Of a DNA stretch of 42,281 bases, positions 6,436 through 15,295 are shown piece by piece. The translations under genes were made by a program, and so were the position numbers. Under the pieces are notes generated by a model. The model had not been told where the DNA came from, did no database searches, and saw nothing but the letters and a program-made list of their open reading frames with translations. Position 1 is the stretch's first letter, and each line of letters opens with the position of its first letter. Source of the stretch: Deltaproteobacteria bacterium (GTDB taxonomy: Bacteria; Myxococcota_A; Polyangia; Polyangiales; JADJMO01); assembly GCA_016182965.1 (NCBI GenBank), contig JACPFM010000073.1:1-42281 (forward strand), read 5' to 3'.

Positions 6436-7940
6436 AGGCGAAGAGGGCCTTCGTCGGGTTCGTGCCGTTCGTCGAGCGGGTGCTCGAGGTGACGCTCACG
6501 CCCGCGCAGCGGGTGCTCGCGCTGGTCGCGTTCGATGGCGTCGAGCCGCGCGACCTGACCGGAGACGATCGCGAGCTCGGGCGCAAGCTCTTCGGCGACG
6601 TCGAGATCATCCCGGCGATCGCGCGCGCGGTGCTCGTCGCGGTCTGCGGCGCCCGCGGGGGCAAGACGTACCTCGCGGCGCTGCGGCTGCTGCACCTGGC
6701 GCTCACGGTCCCGCTGCAGCTCGCACCGGGTGAGCACGCGTTCGCGCCGTTCATCGCGCCGGACATGCGCCTGGCAACCCAGGGTCTGCGCTACGTCGCT
6801 GGTGCGGTGCGATCGACGCAGGCGCTCGCTCGATGCGTCGACGGCAAGATCGGATCCGAGGGCTTCACGGTCGTCCGCCACGACGGCGAGCCGGTTCGCT
6901 TCGAGGCGCTGCCCGCGACGGCGGGCGGGTCCGCGGTCCGCGGGCGCACGCTCGTCGGCGTGGTCATGGACGAGGCGGCGTTCTTCCGAGACGAGTTCTC
7001 GGCGGTGAACGACGAGGACATTTTTCGGGGGTTCGCGCCGCGCATCGTGCCCGGTGGGCAGGCGCTCGTCGTGTCGACGCCGTGGGCGCAGGCCGGCTTG
7101 CTGTACAAGGAGTTCAGCAACAACCGCGGCGAGCCGAAGACGGCGATCGCGGCGCACGCGCCGACGACGCTCCTGCGCACCGACGAGCACACCCGGGCGC
7201 TGGTGGCGAAGGAGCGGATGCGCGATCCCGAGAACGCGCGACGCGAGTTCGATGCCGAGTTCCTGCCCCGGGGATCCGGCGCGTTCTTCGACCCGACGGC
7301 GATCGACGCGTCGATCTTCGACCGGCTCGACGTGCCCCGCGGCTGGGCGCTCACCGCCGCGATCGACGCGGGCTTTCGATCCGACGCGTCGGCGCTGGTG
7401 ATCGTGGCGTGTGGCGGCGAGCAGTTCGCCGTCGTCCACCGCGAGGAGCTCCGTCCCGACAAGGGCGCACCGCTGAAGCCGTCGGAGGTGATCCGGACCT
7501 TCGCGCAGTCGCTGCGGTCGTTCGGCGTCTCGCGCGTCGCAGCAGACCAGTTCTACGTCGAAGCGGTGCGTGAGCACCTGAGCGAGCACGGGATCGGCCT
7601 GGTCGAAGCGCCGGCGGGGCAGATCGGCAAGGTGACGACGCACATGCGCGCGCGGTCGATCCTGCACGAGGGCCGACTTCGGATGCCGCGCGATGAGCGC
7701 ATGCTGAATCAGCTGAAGTCGATCGAGCAGCGGCCGACGGCCGGCGGAGGCCTGCAGATCCACACGCCGCGGCGCGCGGGCGGTCACGGCGACATCGCGA
7801 GCGCGCTCATCCTCGCGTTGTGGGCGGCGGAGGCGCGACCGGGCCTCGTCGACGACGAGACGCTCGAGCGCGCGTTCAGCGCGCGCCACGTCGAGCCGAT
7901 GGTGCTACCCGGGGAGGAGGACGGCAATGCAGCGGCGTAA
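6432..7940 (+). CDS. Phage terminase large subunit
   Basis: The 502-residue protein starts at GTG 6432, overlapping the small-subunit stop. The ATPase half has Walker A GARGGKT (73-79) and Walker B VGVVMDEAAF with D180-E181, then the coupling motif VVSTPWAQ near 213-220. The nuclease half has acidic residues of the RNase H fold at D312 (AAIDAGFRSDAS), D318 and D372 (VAADQFY), and a C-terminal GGHGDIASALILALW motif typical of large terminases. The enzyme translocates and cuts DNA at a portal. Its presence shows the element packages, or once packaged, DNA, even though no portal gene is visible. Confidence 0.93.
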   Translation: MKAKRAFVGFVPFVERVLEVTLTPAQRVLALVAFDGVEPRDLTGDDRELGRKLFGDVEIIPAIARAVLVAVCGARGGKTYLAALRLLHLALTVPLQLAPGEHAFAPFIAPDMRLATQGLRYVAGAVRSTQALARCVDGKIGSEGFTVVRHDGEPVRFEALPATAGGSAVRGRTLVGVVMDEAAFFRDEFSAVNDEDIFRGFAPRIVPGGQALVVSTPWAQAGLLYKEFSNNRGEPKTAIAAHAPTTLLRTDEHTRALVAKERMRDPENARREFDAEFLPRGSGAFFDPTAIDASIFDRLDVPRGWALTAAIDAGFRSDASALVIVACGGEQFAVVHREELRPDKGAPLKPSEVIRTFAQSLRSFGVSRVAADQFYVEAVREHLSEHGIGLVEAPAGQIGKVTTHMRARSILHEGRLRMPRDERMLNQLKSIEQRPTAGGGLQIHTPRRAGGHGDIASALILALWAAEARPGLVDDETLERAFSARHVEPMVLPGEEDGNAAA

Positions 7941-8574
7941 CTTCACGATCGCGGTGACCATCGACGCGATCGCCGTCGTGGCGACGACGCACCCGGTCGT
8001 CGACGAGACGACGGCGCCGCGCCGGATGCTGCTGGTAGCTGGCGAGGAGCGCGAGCTCGCCCCGCACTTCGACGTCGTGCGGCTCGAGCCGATCGCGCGC
8101 ACGGCGCGGTCGATCGAGATCGTCGAGCGCGTGTGCGCGCTACTCGAGGCGCCGCCGATCGCGGTGGACGGGCGCGCCCCGCACCGCCTCGAGAACGCGC
8201 CGATCCCGGTGATCCTCGTCGACGTGACGGGCGCCGCGCGGCCGGTGCTCGATCTGCTCGGCGATCGCGGCGTGCCGGCGCGCGGGATCGGCCTGGTCGG
8301 CGCCGGCGGCGAAGTGAGCGCGGCCTCGCAGACCGTCGCCGAGCGCGAACCGCTCGCGCGTCTCGCGGCGCTCATGGCGCGCGGCCGTGTCGGCCTCGCT
8401 CGCGGCAAGACCGAAGAGCGCGTGCGGACCTCGATTCTCTCGGCGAGCGTCGAAGCCGCGAACGTGGGGCCGGCGCTCGCGATCGCGATCGCGGTGTGGA
8501 GCGCCGAGCGCAACTCGCGGCCGTTGTTCGGGCACAAGTCCGATCTCGGACTTCAGGGCGGAAGGGGTTGGTGA
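7927..8574 (+). CDS. RNase H-fold protein resembling a terminase nuclease domain
   Basis: This 215-residue protein overlaps the terminase by 14 bases. The core has VVRLEPIARTARSIEIVERVCALL (50-73), then the strand and motif PIPVILVDVTGAARPVLDLL (92-111) with D99, and finally helices ending LARLAALMARGRVGLARG. This pattern (acidic strand DxTGxxRPVxDLL, then a regulatory segment and a basic end) matches stand-alone relatives of the large-terminase nuclease domain found in other prophages. Whether it cuts DNA or helps the main terminase is unknown. Fold assignment is by pattern recognition only. Confidence 0.55.
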   Translation: MQRRNFTIAVTIDAIAVVATTHPVVDETTAPRRMLLVAGEERELAPHFDVVRLEPIARTARSIEIVERVCALLEAPPIAVDGRAPHRLENAPIPVILVDVTGAARPVLDLLGDRGVPARGIGLVGAGGEVSAASQTVAEREPLARLAALMARGRVGLARGKTEERVRTSILSASVEAANVGPALAIAIAVWSAERNSRPLFGHKSDLGLQGGRGW

Positions 8575-8578
8575 CGCG

Positions 8579-9148
8579 ATGACGGTGAGCAAGAGCATCA
8601 CGATCGACCAGCTCGGGCCCGAGCTGCGTGCGCTCGCACGCAAGATGCCCGACCGCGTGCGCAAGGGACTCCGCGAGGGCGCGCTCGCAGTCATCGCGCA
8701 GGTGCAGAAGGAGATCGCGACCACCAAGCCGCACCAGCCGGAGGACACGGGCGCGTACGCGGCGGCGTGGCGGAAGCGGAACACGAAGGACGGCGCGATC
8801 GTCCTGAACTCGATGCCGCAGGCGCTGTGGATCGAGCGTGGGCGGCGTCCCGGGCCGGTGTCGTCGACGCACCTGCTCGATTGGGTCCGCCGCAAGCGGC
8901 TCTATCTCGACGTGCTGCCGAAGGTCCTGGCAGAGCACAAGGCCGGGAAGATCCAGCTCGAGCGACGCGGCAAGCGCGGAAGCGTTCACCGATCGGCGGT
9001 CGACGAGGCGTGCAAGCGCGTCGCGTTCCTCATCGCACGGAAGCTCGCGAAGGAGGGGTACACGCCGCGCTATCCGCTCCGGCGCGCCCTGGAGCACTCG
9101 AAGAAGCCGATCGCCGACGCCATCGCGCGCGCGATGAAGGAGGGGTGA
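8579..9148 (+). CDS. HK97-gp10-like tail completion/minor tail protein
   Basis: The 189-residue protein starts at ATG 8579. It has a helical N-terminus (LRALARKMPDRVRKGLREGALAVIAQVQKE), then the family signature DTGAYAAAWRKR and the segment ALWIERGRRPGPV, where an aromatic/hydrophobic residue precedes E-x-G. This layout is that of HK97-gp10 family neck or tail-completion proteins, which sit at the head-tail joint. The middle insert (120-160) is basic. It precedes the tape measure gene, whose start overlaps this stop. Family assignment is good; the exact place in the particle is inferred. Confidence 0.65.
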   Translation: MTVSKSITIDQLGPELRALARKMPDRVRKGLREGALAVIAQVQKEIATTKPHQPEDTGAYAAAWRKRNTKDGAIVLNSMPQALWIERGRRPGPVSSTHLLDWVRRKRLYLDVLPKVLAEHKAGKIQLERRGKRGSVHRSAVDEACKRVAFLIARKLAKEGYTPRYPLRRALEHSKKPIADAIARAMKEG

Positions 9149-11175
9149 TGTCCGACGTCGAATACACGGTCGCAGCGATCCTCAACCTCACCAACGAGGC
9201 CGAGGCGCAGAGCGCGCTCGGGCGCGTCGCCGCGCGTGCCGACGCGACGAGCTCGAAGCTGAAAGGCCTCGGCCTGGCCGCGTCTCAGGGCCTGGCGCGT
9301 GTCGGCGCCGTCGTCGGCGACACGCTCGATCACCTCGCGCGACTCGGCGCCGGTGCTCTCGCGGCGGGAGGCGCGATCGGCGGCGCGTTCGCGTTCAACG
9401 AGGTGAAGACGGGGCTCGTCGGCGTCAACGCGCAGCTCGAAGACTCGAGGTTGGCGATCGCATCCACCATGAACCTGCTCGGAGGTGCCGAGAGCTTCAC
9501 CGGCGGGCTCGACCTCGCGTCCGAGCTGATCGCCAACATCCGGGCCGACTCGGCGGCCCTGCCCGGCGAGTTCGGCGACTTCGTGGCGATCGCGCAGACG
9601 CTCACGCCCGATCTCCTCAACGCCGGCAAGAGCATCGCGGAGATCCGCGACCTGACCCGGCAGACGGCCGTCGCTGCGGCGTCGGTGGGGGTCGGGTTCG
9701 ACCAGGGCGGGCGCGAGATGGCGCAGCTCCTCGAGGGCCGCGCCGGGGCGCACAACACGTTCGGCATGCGGCTCGGAATCAACGTGCACACGAAGGTCGC
9801 CGGCAAGGACTTCAACGAGGCGACCGCGGGCGAGCGGTTGGGCTTCCTGAGCACTGCCCTCGCGAAGACCAACGAGTCGCTGCCCGGGTTCGAGCGCAGC
9901 TGGAAGGGCATCACCTCGACGCTCGGCGACTACCGCAAGCAGGTGATCGGCATCGCGACGGCGCCGCTCTTCGACAAGATGAAGCGCTCGATGCTCGACG
10001 TCGGGCAGTACTACACCGACCACCGCGGGCTCATCCACCAGCTGGCGAACGACGTAGGGCAGAAGCTCGGCGGGGCGTGGGATCACATCGACGCGATCGG
10101 CCGCAAGCTGCCGGGCAAGGCCGCCGAGCTGCACTACCTCTGGTTCGGGATCCGTGGTGAGGTCTACGAGACGGCGCACGCGATGGAGCACGCGATCGGT
10201 GGTGCGTTCCACAAGCTCCAACCGCTCGCGCGGTTCTTCGCCAAGGAGCTCGAGACCCCGGGCAAGCTGCTGAAGGAGCTCGTCGCGCTGCGTCTCGGCG
10301 CGGCGGCCGCGGGCGCGCTGCCTGGTGTCGCGCGCGTCGCGATGTCGGGCCTCGGTGGGGCGGCGGGCGGAGCTGGTGCCGGTCTCGGTGGGGTCGCCGC
10401 GGGAGCAGCGGCGGCGGGCCCGGCGCTGGCCGTCGTGGGTGCGGCCCTGGTGGGGATCGCAGCGGTCGGCACGGCCGTCTACGATGACGCCTACGGCAGC
10501 GCGAAGATGGCGGCCGTCGTCGCGCACGAGGCGAACGACACGATCGGTATCCTCGGAGAGACGTTCGCCGACCTCGCGAAGCGAGGGGGCATCCTTCGCA
10601 ACACGCTCGACCTGACCGGTGCGGTGTTGCTGCAGGTTGGCGGCGACTCGCTCGGCGGTCTGAACGTCGCGCTCGGCGGCGCGCGCGACGCGATCAACTG
10701 GGTGAACAACGACCTGCTGACCTTCGTCAAGGTCGGCTTCGGCTTCTCCGACGAGGCGCGGATCAAGATCGACGTGATGAAGGTAGCGATCGACGGCATG
10801 GCGAACGCGATCGCCGCGGCGATCCCGCCGATCAACGCGCTCACGTTCCTGTACCGCGCGTTCAAGTCCGACCCCGACGACGACGACTTCGGCGTCGGCG
10901 CCGGCGCAGCTCTCGATCGCTCGACGCAGGCCACGTCGTGGCTCGGCAACACCACGAAGATGCCGGCGGTGCCCACGGGCATGACGAACCAGAACACGAA
11001 GTACGCCACGGCGCCGGTGGTCGACGCGCGCGGGTCGAAGTTCGAGATCAAGATCGACGCGCGTGACCAGGATCCCGACCGCATCATCCGGCGCATGATC
11101 ACGAAGATCGGCGAGACCGCGGTGCAGGGCACGATGGGATCCGCGGCGGCCGGCGTGCCGAGCGGAGGTGCGTGA
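9148..11175 (+). CDS. Tail tape measure protein
   Basis: At 675 residues this is the longest gene of the element; it starts at the ATG within the previous stop (TGATG). It shows the usual features: a helical N-terminus (AQSALGRVAARADATSSKLKG), several Ala/Gly-rich hydrophobic stretches (about 388-445, where AAAAGALPG and AGPALAVVGAALVGI occur), a membrane-insertion-type region and a Gly/Ala-rich middle. Such proteins set tail length and are injected with DNA. At roughly 1.5 angstrom per residue it would measure a tail of about 100 nm. No tail tube or sheath gene was found, so the tail would need parts from elsewhere or from unrecognised genes. Confidence 0.85.
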   Translation: MSDVEYTVAAILNLTNEAEAQSALGRVAARADATSSKLKGLGLAASQGLARVGAVVGDTLDHLARLGAGALAAGGAIGGAFAFNEVKTGLVGVNAQLEDSRLAIASTMNLLGGAESFTGGLDLASELIANIRADSAALPGEFGDFVAIAQTLTPDLLNAGKSIAEIRDLTRQTAVAAASVGVGFDQGGREMAQLLEGRAGAHNTFGMRLGINVHTKVAGKDFNEATAGERLGFLSTALAKTNESLPGFERSWKGITSTLGDYRKQVIGIATAPLFDKMKRSMLDVGQYYTDHRGLIHQLANDVGQKLGGAWDHIDAIGRKLPGKAAELHYLWFGIRGEVYETAHAMEHAIGGAFHKLQPLARFFAKELETPGKLLKELVALRLGAAAAGALPGVARVAMSGLGGAAGGAGAGLGGVAAGAAAAGPALAVVGAALVGIAAVGTAVYDDAYGSAKMAAVVAHEANDTIGILGETFADLAKRGGILRNTLDLTGAVLLQVGGDSLGGLNVALGGARDAINWVNNDLLTFVKVGFGFSDEARIKIDVMKVAIDGMANAIAAAIPPINALTFLYRAFKSDPDDDDFGVGAGAALDRSTQATSWLGNTTKMPAVPTGMTNQNTKYATAPVVDARGSKFEIKIDARDQDPDRIIRRMITKIGETAVQGTMGSAAAGVPSGGA

Positions 11176-11993
11176 TGCACGAAGCCGAGGCCCTCGGCCT
11201 GTTCGCGAACGCGATCCGGCGCGACATGGCGATCGAGTTCGCTCACGGCGTCATCGCGGACGGCGAGGAGGCGATCCACTGGGTGAAGGGACAGGGCCTC
11301 TACGCCGAGGTGGTGCTGGCGAGCGACCCGTGGGACGGCGCCACCTGCAAAGCCGCCGTCGGCGGCTCACTCTTCTACGCGACCAAGCGCGGGCGCCTGC
11401 ACTCCGAGCCCATCGCCGCCGGCGACCACGTGATCGTCGTGCTCATCGAGGGCGACCCGAACGGGCACTGCGTGATCATCTCGCGCGCTTCAGGCGCCCA
11501 CGCCGAGCCGGAGGCGGAGGTCGCGTTTCGTGGCGTCCACGAGATCAACCTGACCAAGCACCACTTCGACAAGTACGAGAAGGGCTCCGGCCACCTCATC
11601 GAGTACGAGGATGGCTCGGTCTTCACGCGGCTGAAGGGCAAGGGCAACTACACCGTGAAGCTTCCGGACGGGAGCGTCATCGACGCGACGAACGACGCCG
11701 TGAACGGCGGCTATCAGCTGAAGCTGAAGCACGCCGGCGGCGCGTGCGTGCTCGTGAACGCGAACGCCGTGCAGCTCAAGAGCCCGATGGGCACGTCGTG
11801 GCTGCAGGTGTCCGACAAGGGCATCGACCTCGTGGGTCCGTACGTGCGCACCAAGAGCCTGACGTTCCTCTCGCTCGACAAGGAGGTCGGTGACGCCCCC
11901 GGGCTGCAGGGCGTCGCGTACGGGAGGCCCTGGCCGACGGCGCCGGCCCCCGAGCCCTCTGGTCATTCGACCCGCGTCTACGTGGGGAAGTGA
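11175..11993 (+). CDS. Baseplate-V-like/tail hub spike protein
   Basis: The 272-residue protein (ATG 11175; an in-frame GTG one codon earlier overlaps the tape measure stop) begins with a helix, then an OB-fold-like region of strands (GLYAEVVLASDPWDG, AGDHVIVVLIEGDPNGHCVII). The second half is a repetitive beta-rich stretch (GHLIEYEDGSVFTR, YTVKLPDGSVIDAT, YQLKLKHAGGACVLV, SWLQVSDKGIDLVG) like the beta-helical spike of gpV/gp5-type baseplate proteins. It would sit at the tail tip. The repeated G-S-V/D-G turn pattern is visible; the exact family is inferred. Confidence 0.6.
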   Translation: MHEAEALGLFANAIRRDMAIEFAHGVIADGEEAIHWVKGQGLYAEVVLASDPWDGATCKAAVGGSLFYATKRGRLHSEPIAAGDHVIVVLIEGDPNGHCVIISRASGAHAEPEAEVAFRGVHEINLTKHHFDKYEKGSGHLIEYEDGSVFTRLKGKGNYTVKLPDGSVIDATNDAVNGGYQLKLKHAGGACVLVNANAVQLKSPMGTSWLQVSDKGIDLVGPYVRTKSLTFLSLDKEVGDAPGLQGVAYGRPWPTAPAPEPSGHSTRVYVGK

Positions 11994-12616
11994 GGACGAT
12001 CGTGGAGAACATCGACGACGTGCACGAGCAGTACATGCGCGAGTCGCGCGCGCTCCTCGAGGACCTGCGCGCGCTCGACCGGCAGAGCACCGCGCGCGGC
12101 GCGCCCGCGGGCCTGCGCAGCGCCATCGCGGCGCCGATGCGCGACGCGTTCGCCAAGCACACGGCGATCGAGGCCGGCGCGATGGTCACGACGATCGAGA
12201 CGCTCGCGTCGCTGCTCGACGACGTGCGCAAGGTCCGCGCGATCATCGACGCCGGCGTCGCCGCGCACGCGGCCGAGCTCGCGACGCAGCTGATCGACGG
12301 CAGCCGGGCGGCCGTCGTCGACGCGGCGTGCAGGCTGGCGATCGAGCGGCGGCTGCCCCTCGAGGACGTCGTCGTCGCGCTGCTCGATCGCTGCGCGCCC
12401 GACATCGATCCGCCGCAGCGGTCGGGTCCGCCGATCGTCTTCGGGCACGATCGCGCCGCTGCGGCGCCGATGGTCCGCGCGCTCTCGGGTCCGATCGCGG
12501 ACGTCCTCGAGGCGTCGCCGGCGCCGGCGGGCTCCTGCTTCTGCGTGGTGTTCACCTACGGGCGTGCGCTCCTGCGTGCGCTCGACGTAGTTCCTGCGCC
12601 TCGCGGTGAGGCGTGA
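11990..12616 (+). CDS. Hypothetical helical element protein
   Basis: The 208-residue product starts at GTG 11990, overlapping the previous stop; GTG 12002 is an alternative. It is mostly helical (HEQYMRESRALLEDLRALDR, TTIETLASLLDDVRKVRAII) with an Ala-rich core and a more hydrophobic end (GSCFCVVFTYGRALLRAL). No family is recognised. It belongs to the late operon between the tail-tip gene and unknown structural candidates. Confidence 0.55.
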   Translation: MRTIVENIDDVHEQYMRESRALLEDLRALDRQSTARGAPAGLRSAIAAPMRDAFAKHTAIEAGAMVTTIETLASLLDDVRKVRAIIDAGVAAHAAELATQLIDGSRAAVVDAACRLAIERRLPLEDVVVALLDRCAPDIDPPQRSGPPIVFGHDRAAAAPMVRALSGPIADVLEASPAPAGSCFCVVFTYGRALLRALDVVPAPRGEA

Positions 12617-12636
12617 GGGGCGTGAAAGGAAGGCCC

Positions 12637-13065
12637 ATGGCCATCGAAGACAAGGATCCGGCGACGGAAGGCATCGTGGCCTCCGTGCTGTTCGACAAGC
12701 AGAACAAGACGCTCGAGCGGATGGAGCAGCACCTCGCCCGCATGGCGATGCCGAGCGCGCTCGAGGAGAAGCTCGAGGTCGGCGCGCGCGGCATTCAGGC
12801 CGGGATCGATCCACGCCTGATCGGCCTCTCGCCCGCAGAGGTGGACGAAGCGAAGCGCCGGGCCCGGCATCTGCCGCCGGCACCTCCGCCCGCGACACCT
12901 CCGCCCGCGGCAAACGTGGCGCCCGCCCCGTTGCCGCTGCAGGGCAAGACGCCCGAGGAGCAGTGGGCGATCGCGGAGGCCAACGGCATCGACCCGCGCA
13001 TGCTCGGCCTGCGCCGCGACTTCGCGGGACGCGTGGGGAACGCGAAGGGCGGAGGTGGACTGTGA
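12637..13065 (+). CDS. Hypothetical protein with two GIDPR motifs
   Basis: From ATG 12637, behind a good AAGGAAGG site, the product has 142 residues. Two similar motifs, GIDPRLIGLS (about 56-65) and GIDPRMLGLR (about 119-128), flank a Pro/Ala-rich linker (PPAPPPATPPPAANVAP). The N-terminus is a charged helix (DKQNKTLERMEQHLARM). This looks like two copies of a short peptide-binding or docking motif tethered by a flexible linker. The function is unknown. Confidence 0.55.
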   Translation: MAIEDKDPATEGIVASVLFDKQNKTLERMEQHLARMAMPSALEEKLEVGARGIQAGIDPRLIGLSPAEVDEAKRRARHLPPAPPPATPPPAANVAPAPLPLQGKTPEEQWAIAEANGIDPRMLGLRRDFAGRVGNAKGGGGL

Positions 13066-14186
13066 GCGCGGCACACGTGAACCGAGACCAGGCCCTCGCG
13101 ATCGCCGACGGCGCGCGCGCGCGCGGTGAGGACGTCGGCGAGCTCGTCGTGATGTCGTTCGATCCGGCCGTGCCCGAGCTCGTGGCGGTCGCGCGCAACC
13201 TGTTCGCGAGCGCGCTAGTCTTCACCCGCTCGGCGGCGGAGCGGTCGCTGGGGCCGTGGATCATCGGGCTGCCGCGCGAGCATGCCCTCGCGCTCCTCGA
13301 GGCGCAGGCGCTGCTACCGCCCGTCACCGGGTTCGTCACCGGCGCCGGCGACGTCGCACGCCGCACGCTCGCGGCAACGCTCGCAGCGCGCCGCGAGAAC
13401 GAGGTCCTCGTGATGCGGCTCGACGGCGCGTTGCCGCCGCGAGTCGCGATCGACGCGATCGACCTGACGCCTCCGCCGCCGGTCGATCGTCGTGTGATCC
13501 CGCGGTGGCGCCTGCTCGCAGGCCCGGGGTCGAGCATCTACGGCGTCGGCGCCGGCGACGTGATCCACCACGATTCGAAGATGGTCGCGAACCTCCGCCG
13601 CGGCGGCTTCACGATGGAATCGATCCTCCCGCACGAGGTGCGGCGCGGGAATCATCACGCGATCGAGTGGCTGACCGCCTCCGAGGTGGAGGAGCGCACC
13701 AAGCAGACCGACACCAGCGATCTGGACGCCGGCGGCTACTACCTCGTGCGGCTCGAGCGCGAGCAGCTCTGGTACTGGTACGGCGGGCGCAACGTCGTCG
13801 TCTCGCGCGAGTCGACGCCGCAGATGGCGATGCCCGGCGACCAGATCCGCGCGATCGCCGAGCAGTGTGCCGGACCGATCCTCGTCGTCGACGCGCCCGG
13901 CGGTCCGCGCCGCCTCGGCATGCCTCACGAGGTGATCGTCCCGGCGTGCAAGGAGGTCGGGCCCGACGAGTGGATCGAGACGACGCCGGCGGAGCGCGAC
14001 GCCTGGGCGGCCGAGCACACGGCGCGAGCCGCTGCAGCGCCGCCGCCGGTCCTGGTGGCGCCCGCGGCGCAGGCGGGGCCGCCCGCCGAGCTGCTCGAGC
14101 TTCCCCCGGCCGAGGACCTCTCGGTCTCCCCCGAGCTCGTCGACGTCATCAAGGCGCGGGCGAAGCGACGCGCGGCGGGGAGGTGA
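13062..14186 (+). CDS. Hypothetical structural-type element protein
   Basis: The 374-residue protein starts at GTG 13062, overlapping the previous stop by four bases. The first 300 residues are well-behaved protein with mixed helix and strand (ELVVMSFDPAVPELVAVARNLF, VIPRWRLLAGPGSSIYGVG, GYYLVRLEREQLWYWYGGRN). A Pro/Ala-rich linker and a short helix ending AKRRAAGR follow. Size and place in the late operon suggest a virion protein or tail fibre component, but no known portal or capsid motif is visible. Confidence 0.55.
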   Translation: MSAAHVNRDQALAIADGARARGEDVGELVVMSFDPAVPELVAVARNLFASALVFTRSAAERSLGPWIIGLPREHALALLEAQALLPPVTGFVTGAGDVARRTLAATLAARRENEVLVMRLDGALPPRVAIDAIDLTPPPPVDRRVIPRWRLLAGPGSSIYGVGAGDVIHHDSKMVANLRRGGFTMESILPHEVRRGNHHAIEWLTASEVEERTKQTDTSDLDAGGYYLVRLEREQLWYWYGGRNVVVSRESTPQMAMPGDQIRAIAEQCAGPILVVDAPGGPRRLGMPHEVIVPACKEVGPDEWIETTPAERDAWAAEHTARAAAAPPPVLVAPAAQAGPPAELLELPPAEDLSVSPELVDVIKARAKRRAAGR

Positions 14187-14189
14187 TCC

Positions 14190-14597
14190 GTGCGCTTCGA
14201 CCTCACCTTCATCAAGCCGAACCTCGTCGACGACCCCAATCCGATCGATCACGTGCGGCCGGGGAATGGGCGGACGTTCGGGATCCCGGCGTTCTTCGGC
14301 TCGGGCGCTCAGCAGCCGACGGGATCGCTGACCGGGTACTTCGAGGTCCTCGATGCGAGCGACGCGATCGTCGCGGGGTACTCCCTCACCGGCACGTTGT
14401 GGATCTTCGACGGCAAGCGCGGCGCGTGGGTGCAGCACGGGCCGGCCGCGGCGGCGCTCCCGACGCGCGCGCTGTGCGAGTGGCGGTGGTCGGGCTGGAA
14501 CGAGACGCTCACCGCCTTCCTGCAGCTCACCAGCATCGCCGGCGGCACCGGCGGCGTCGCCGTGCGGTTCTTCGGTGCGGCGAGCGGCATCCGCTGA
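14190..14597 (+). CDS. Hypothetical small beta-rich protein
   Basis: The 135-residue product starts at GTG 14190 (GGGGAGG ribosome site), three bases after the previous stop. It is rich in aromatic and Gly/Thr residues (GTFGIPAFFGSGAQQPTGSL, GTLWIFDGKRGAWVQHG, SGWNETLTAFLQLTSIAGG). This suits a small beta-sandwich such as a decoration or tail accessory protein. I did not recognise a family. Confidence 0.5.
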   Translation: MRFDLTFIKPNLVDDPNPIDHVRPGNGRTFGIPAFFGSGAQQPTGSLTGYFEVLDASDAIVAGYSLTGTLWIFDGKRGAWVQHGPAAAALPTRALCEWRWSGWNETLTAFLQLTSIAGGTGGVAVRFFGAASGIR

Positions 14598-14639
14598 GCA
14601 ACGCGCCGCGGCGTGCGCTCCGTGGCCCCCGTGACCATC

Positions 14640-14981
14640 ATGGGGGCCATGGAGTGGCGTCTCACCGACGGCACGATCGTCCGCAGCGGCGGCGTGGTGA
14701 TCGGCGACTCGCGGATCGCCGGCGAGCTCCGCGCCGATCTCGAGCAGCCGCCGGTGTTCGTCGAGGTCGGGCCTCTACCCGATGGGAGCGTGCCCCTGGA
14801 CGTCGGCAACGACTACCTCTTGCACGCGTTCGTCGTCGGCCGCGCCGCGTCGGCCGTGCCGGGCATGGGGTTCACCTTCGACACGGACTACGTGCCGGAC
14901 CTCCGCGACGCGCCGGCCGACGTGCAGGAGCTCGTGCACGCGCTCGAAGCCGAGCCGCTCGATCCCGGCGTGATCTACTGA
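14640..14981 (+). CDS. Hypothetical small element protein
   Basis: From ATG 14640 the product is 113 residues; GTG 14613, GTG 14631 and ATG 14649 are other in-frame starts. It has a beta-rich first half (MEWRLTDGTIVRSGGVVIGDSR) and the segment VFVEVGPLPDGSVPLDVGNDYLLHAFV. It ends with an acidic helix ELVHALEAEPLDPGVIY. It is the last gene of the rightward late block before the regulatory region at 14982-15341. No family was recognised. Confidence 0.5.
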   Translation: MGAMEWRLTDGTIVRSGGVVIGDSRIAGELRADLEQPPVFVEVGPLPDGSVPLDVGNDYLLHAFVVGRAASAVPGMGFTFDTDYVPDLRDAPADVQELVHALEAEPLDPGVIY

Positions 14982-15042
14982 CCGCCCGGCGCTGACCGGC
15001 CCGGCGCTTGCGCACAAGCACGCTACGCGCAAGCTGCGCGCA

Positions 15043-15213
15043 TCACCCGCGCCGGGACCTCACCGCGTCGAGATCGACGACGCCTGCGACCTGTCGCTCG
15101 GCGGCCGAGCGGGCCAGGCGCCGCGCCTCGAGCTCGCGGGCGAGCTGACCGACGAGGGCCCACTCCTTCGCGGTGGTCGCCCCCTCGAGCTCGACCCCAA
15201 GCGCCTCGCGCAC
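15043..15213 (-). CDS. Small minus-strand helical protein with an integrase-like tail
   Basis: A 56-residue frame runs leftward from GTG at 15213 to TGA at 15043-15045. It reads VREALGVELEG, then a helix (WALVGQLARELEARRLARSA), and ends in VVDLDAVRSRRG. That ending closely resembles the last residues of the detached integrase segment (VVDLEAVRAKRRA). An in-frame stop lies just upstream, so the start is bounded. It is the only leftward gene I support in the element and is divergent from the ribbon-helix-helix gene, so it could be a small regulator. The gene is too short for certainty. Confidence 0.45.
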   Translation of the reverse strand: MREALGVELEGATTAKEWALVGQLARELEARRLARSAAERQVAGVVDLDAVRSRRG

Positions 15214-15295
15214 CGCGCCGGGACCGCGACGTCAAGCCCGAGAGCGCTCGATCACGGGGAAATCTCGGGCGGCGTGAAAGGGGTTGCACATGGTT

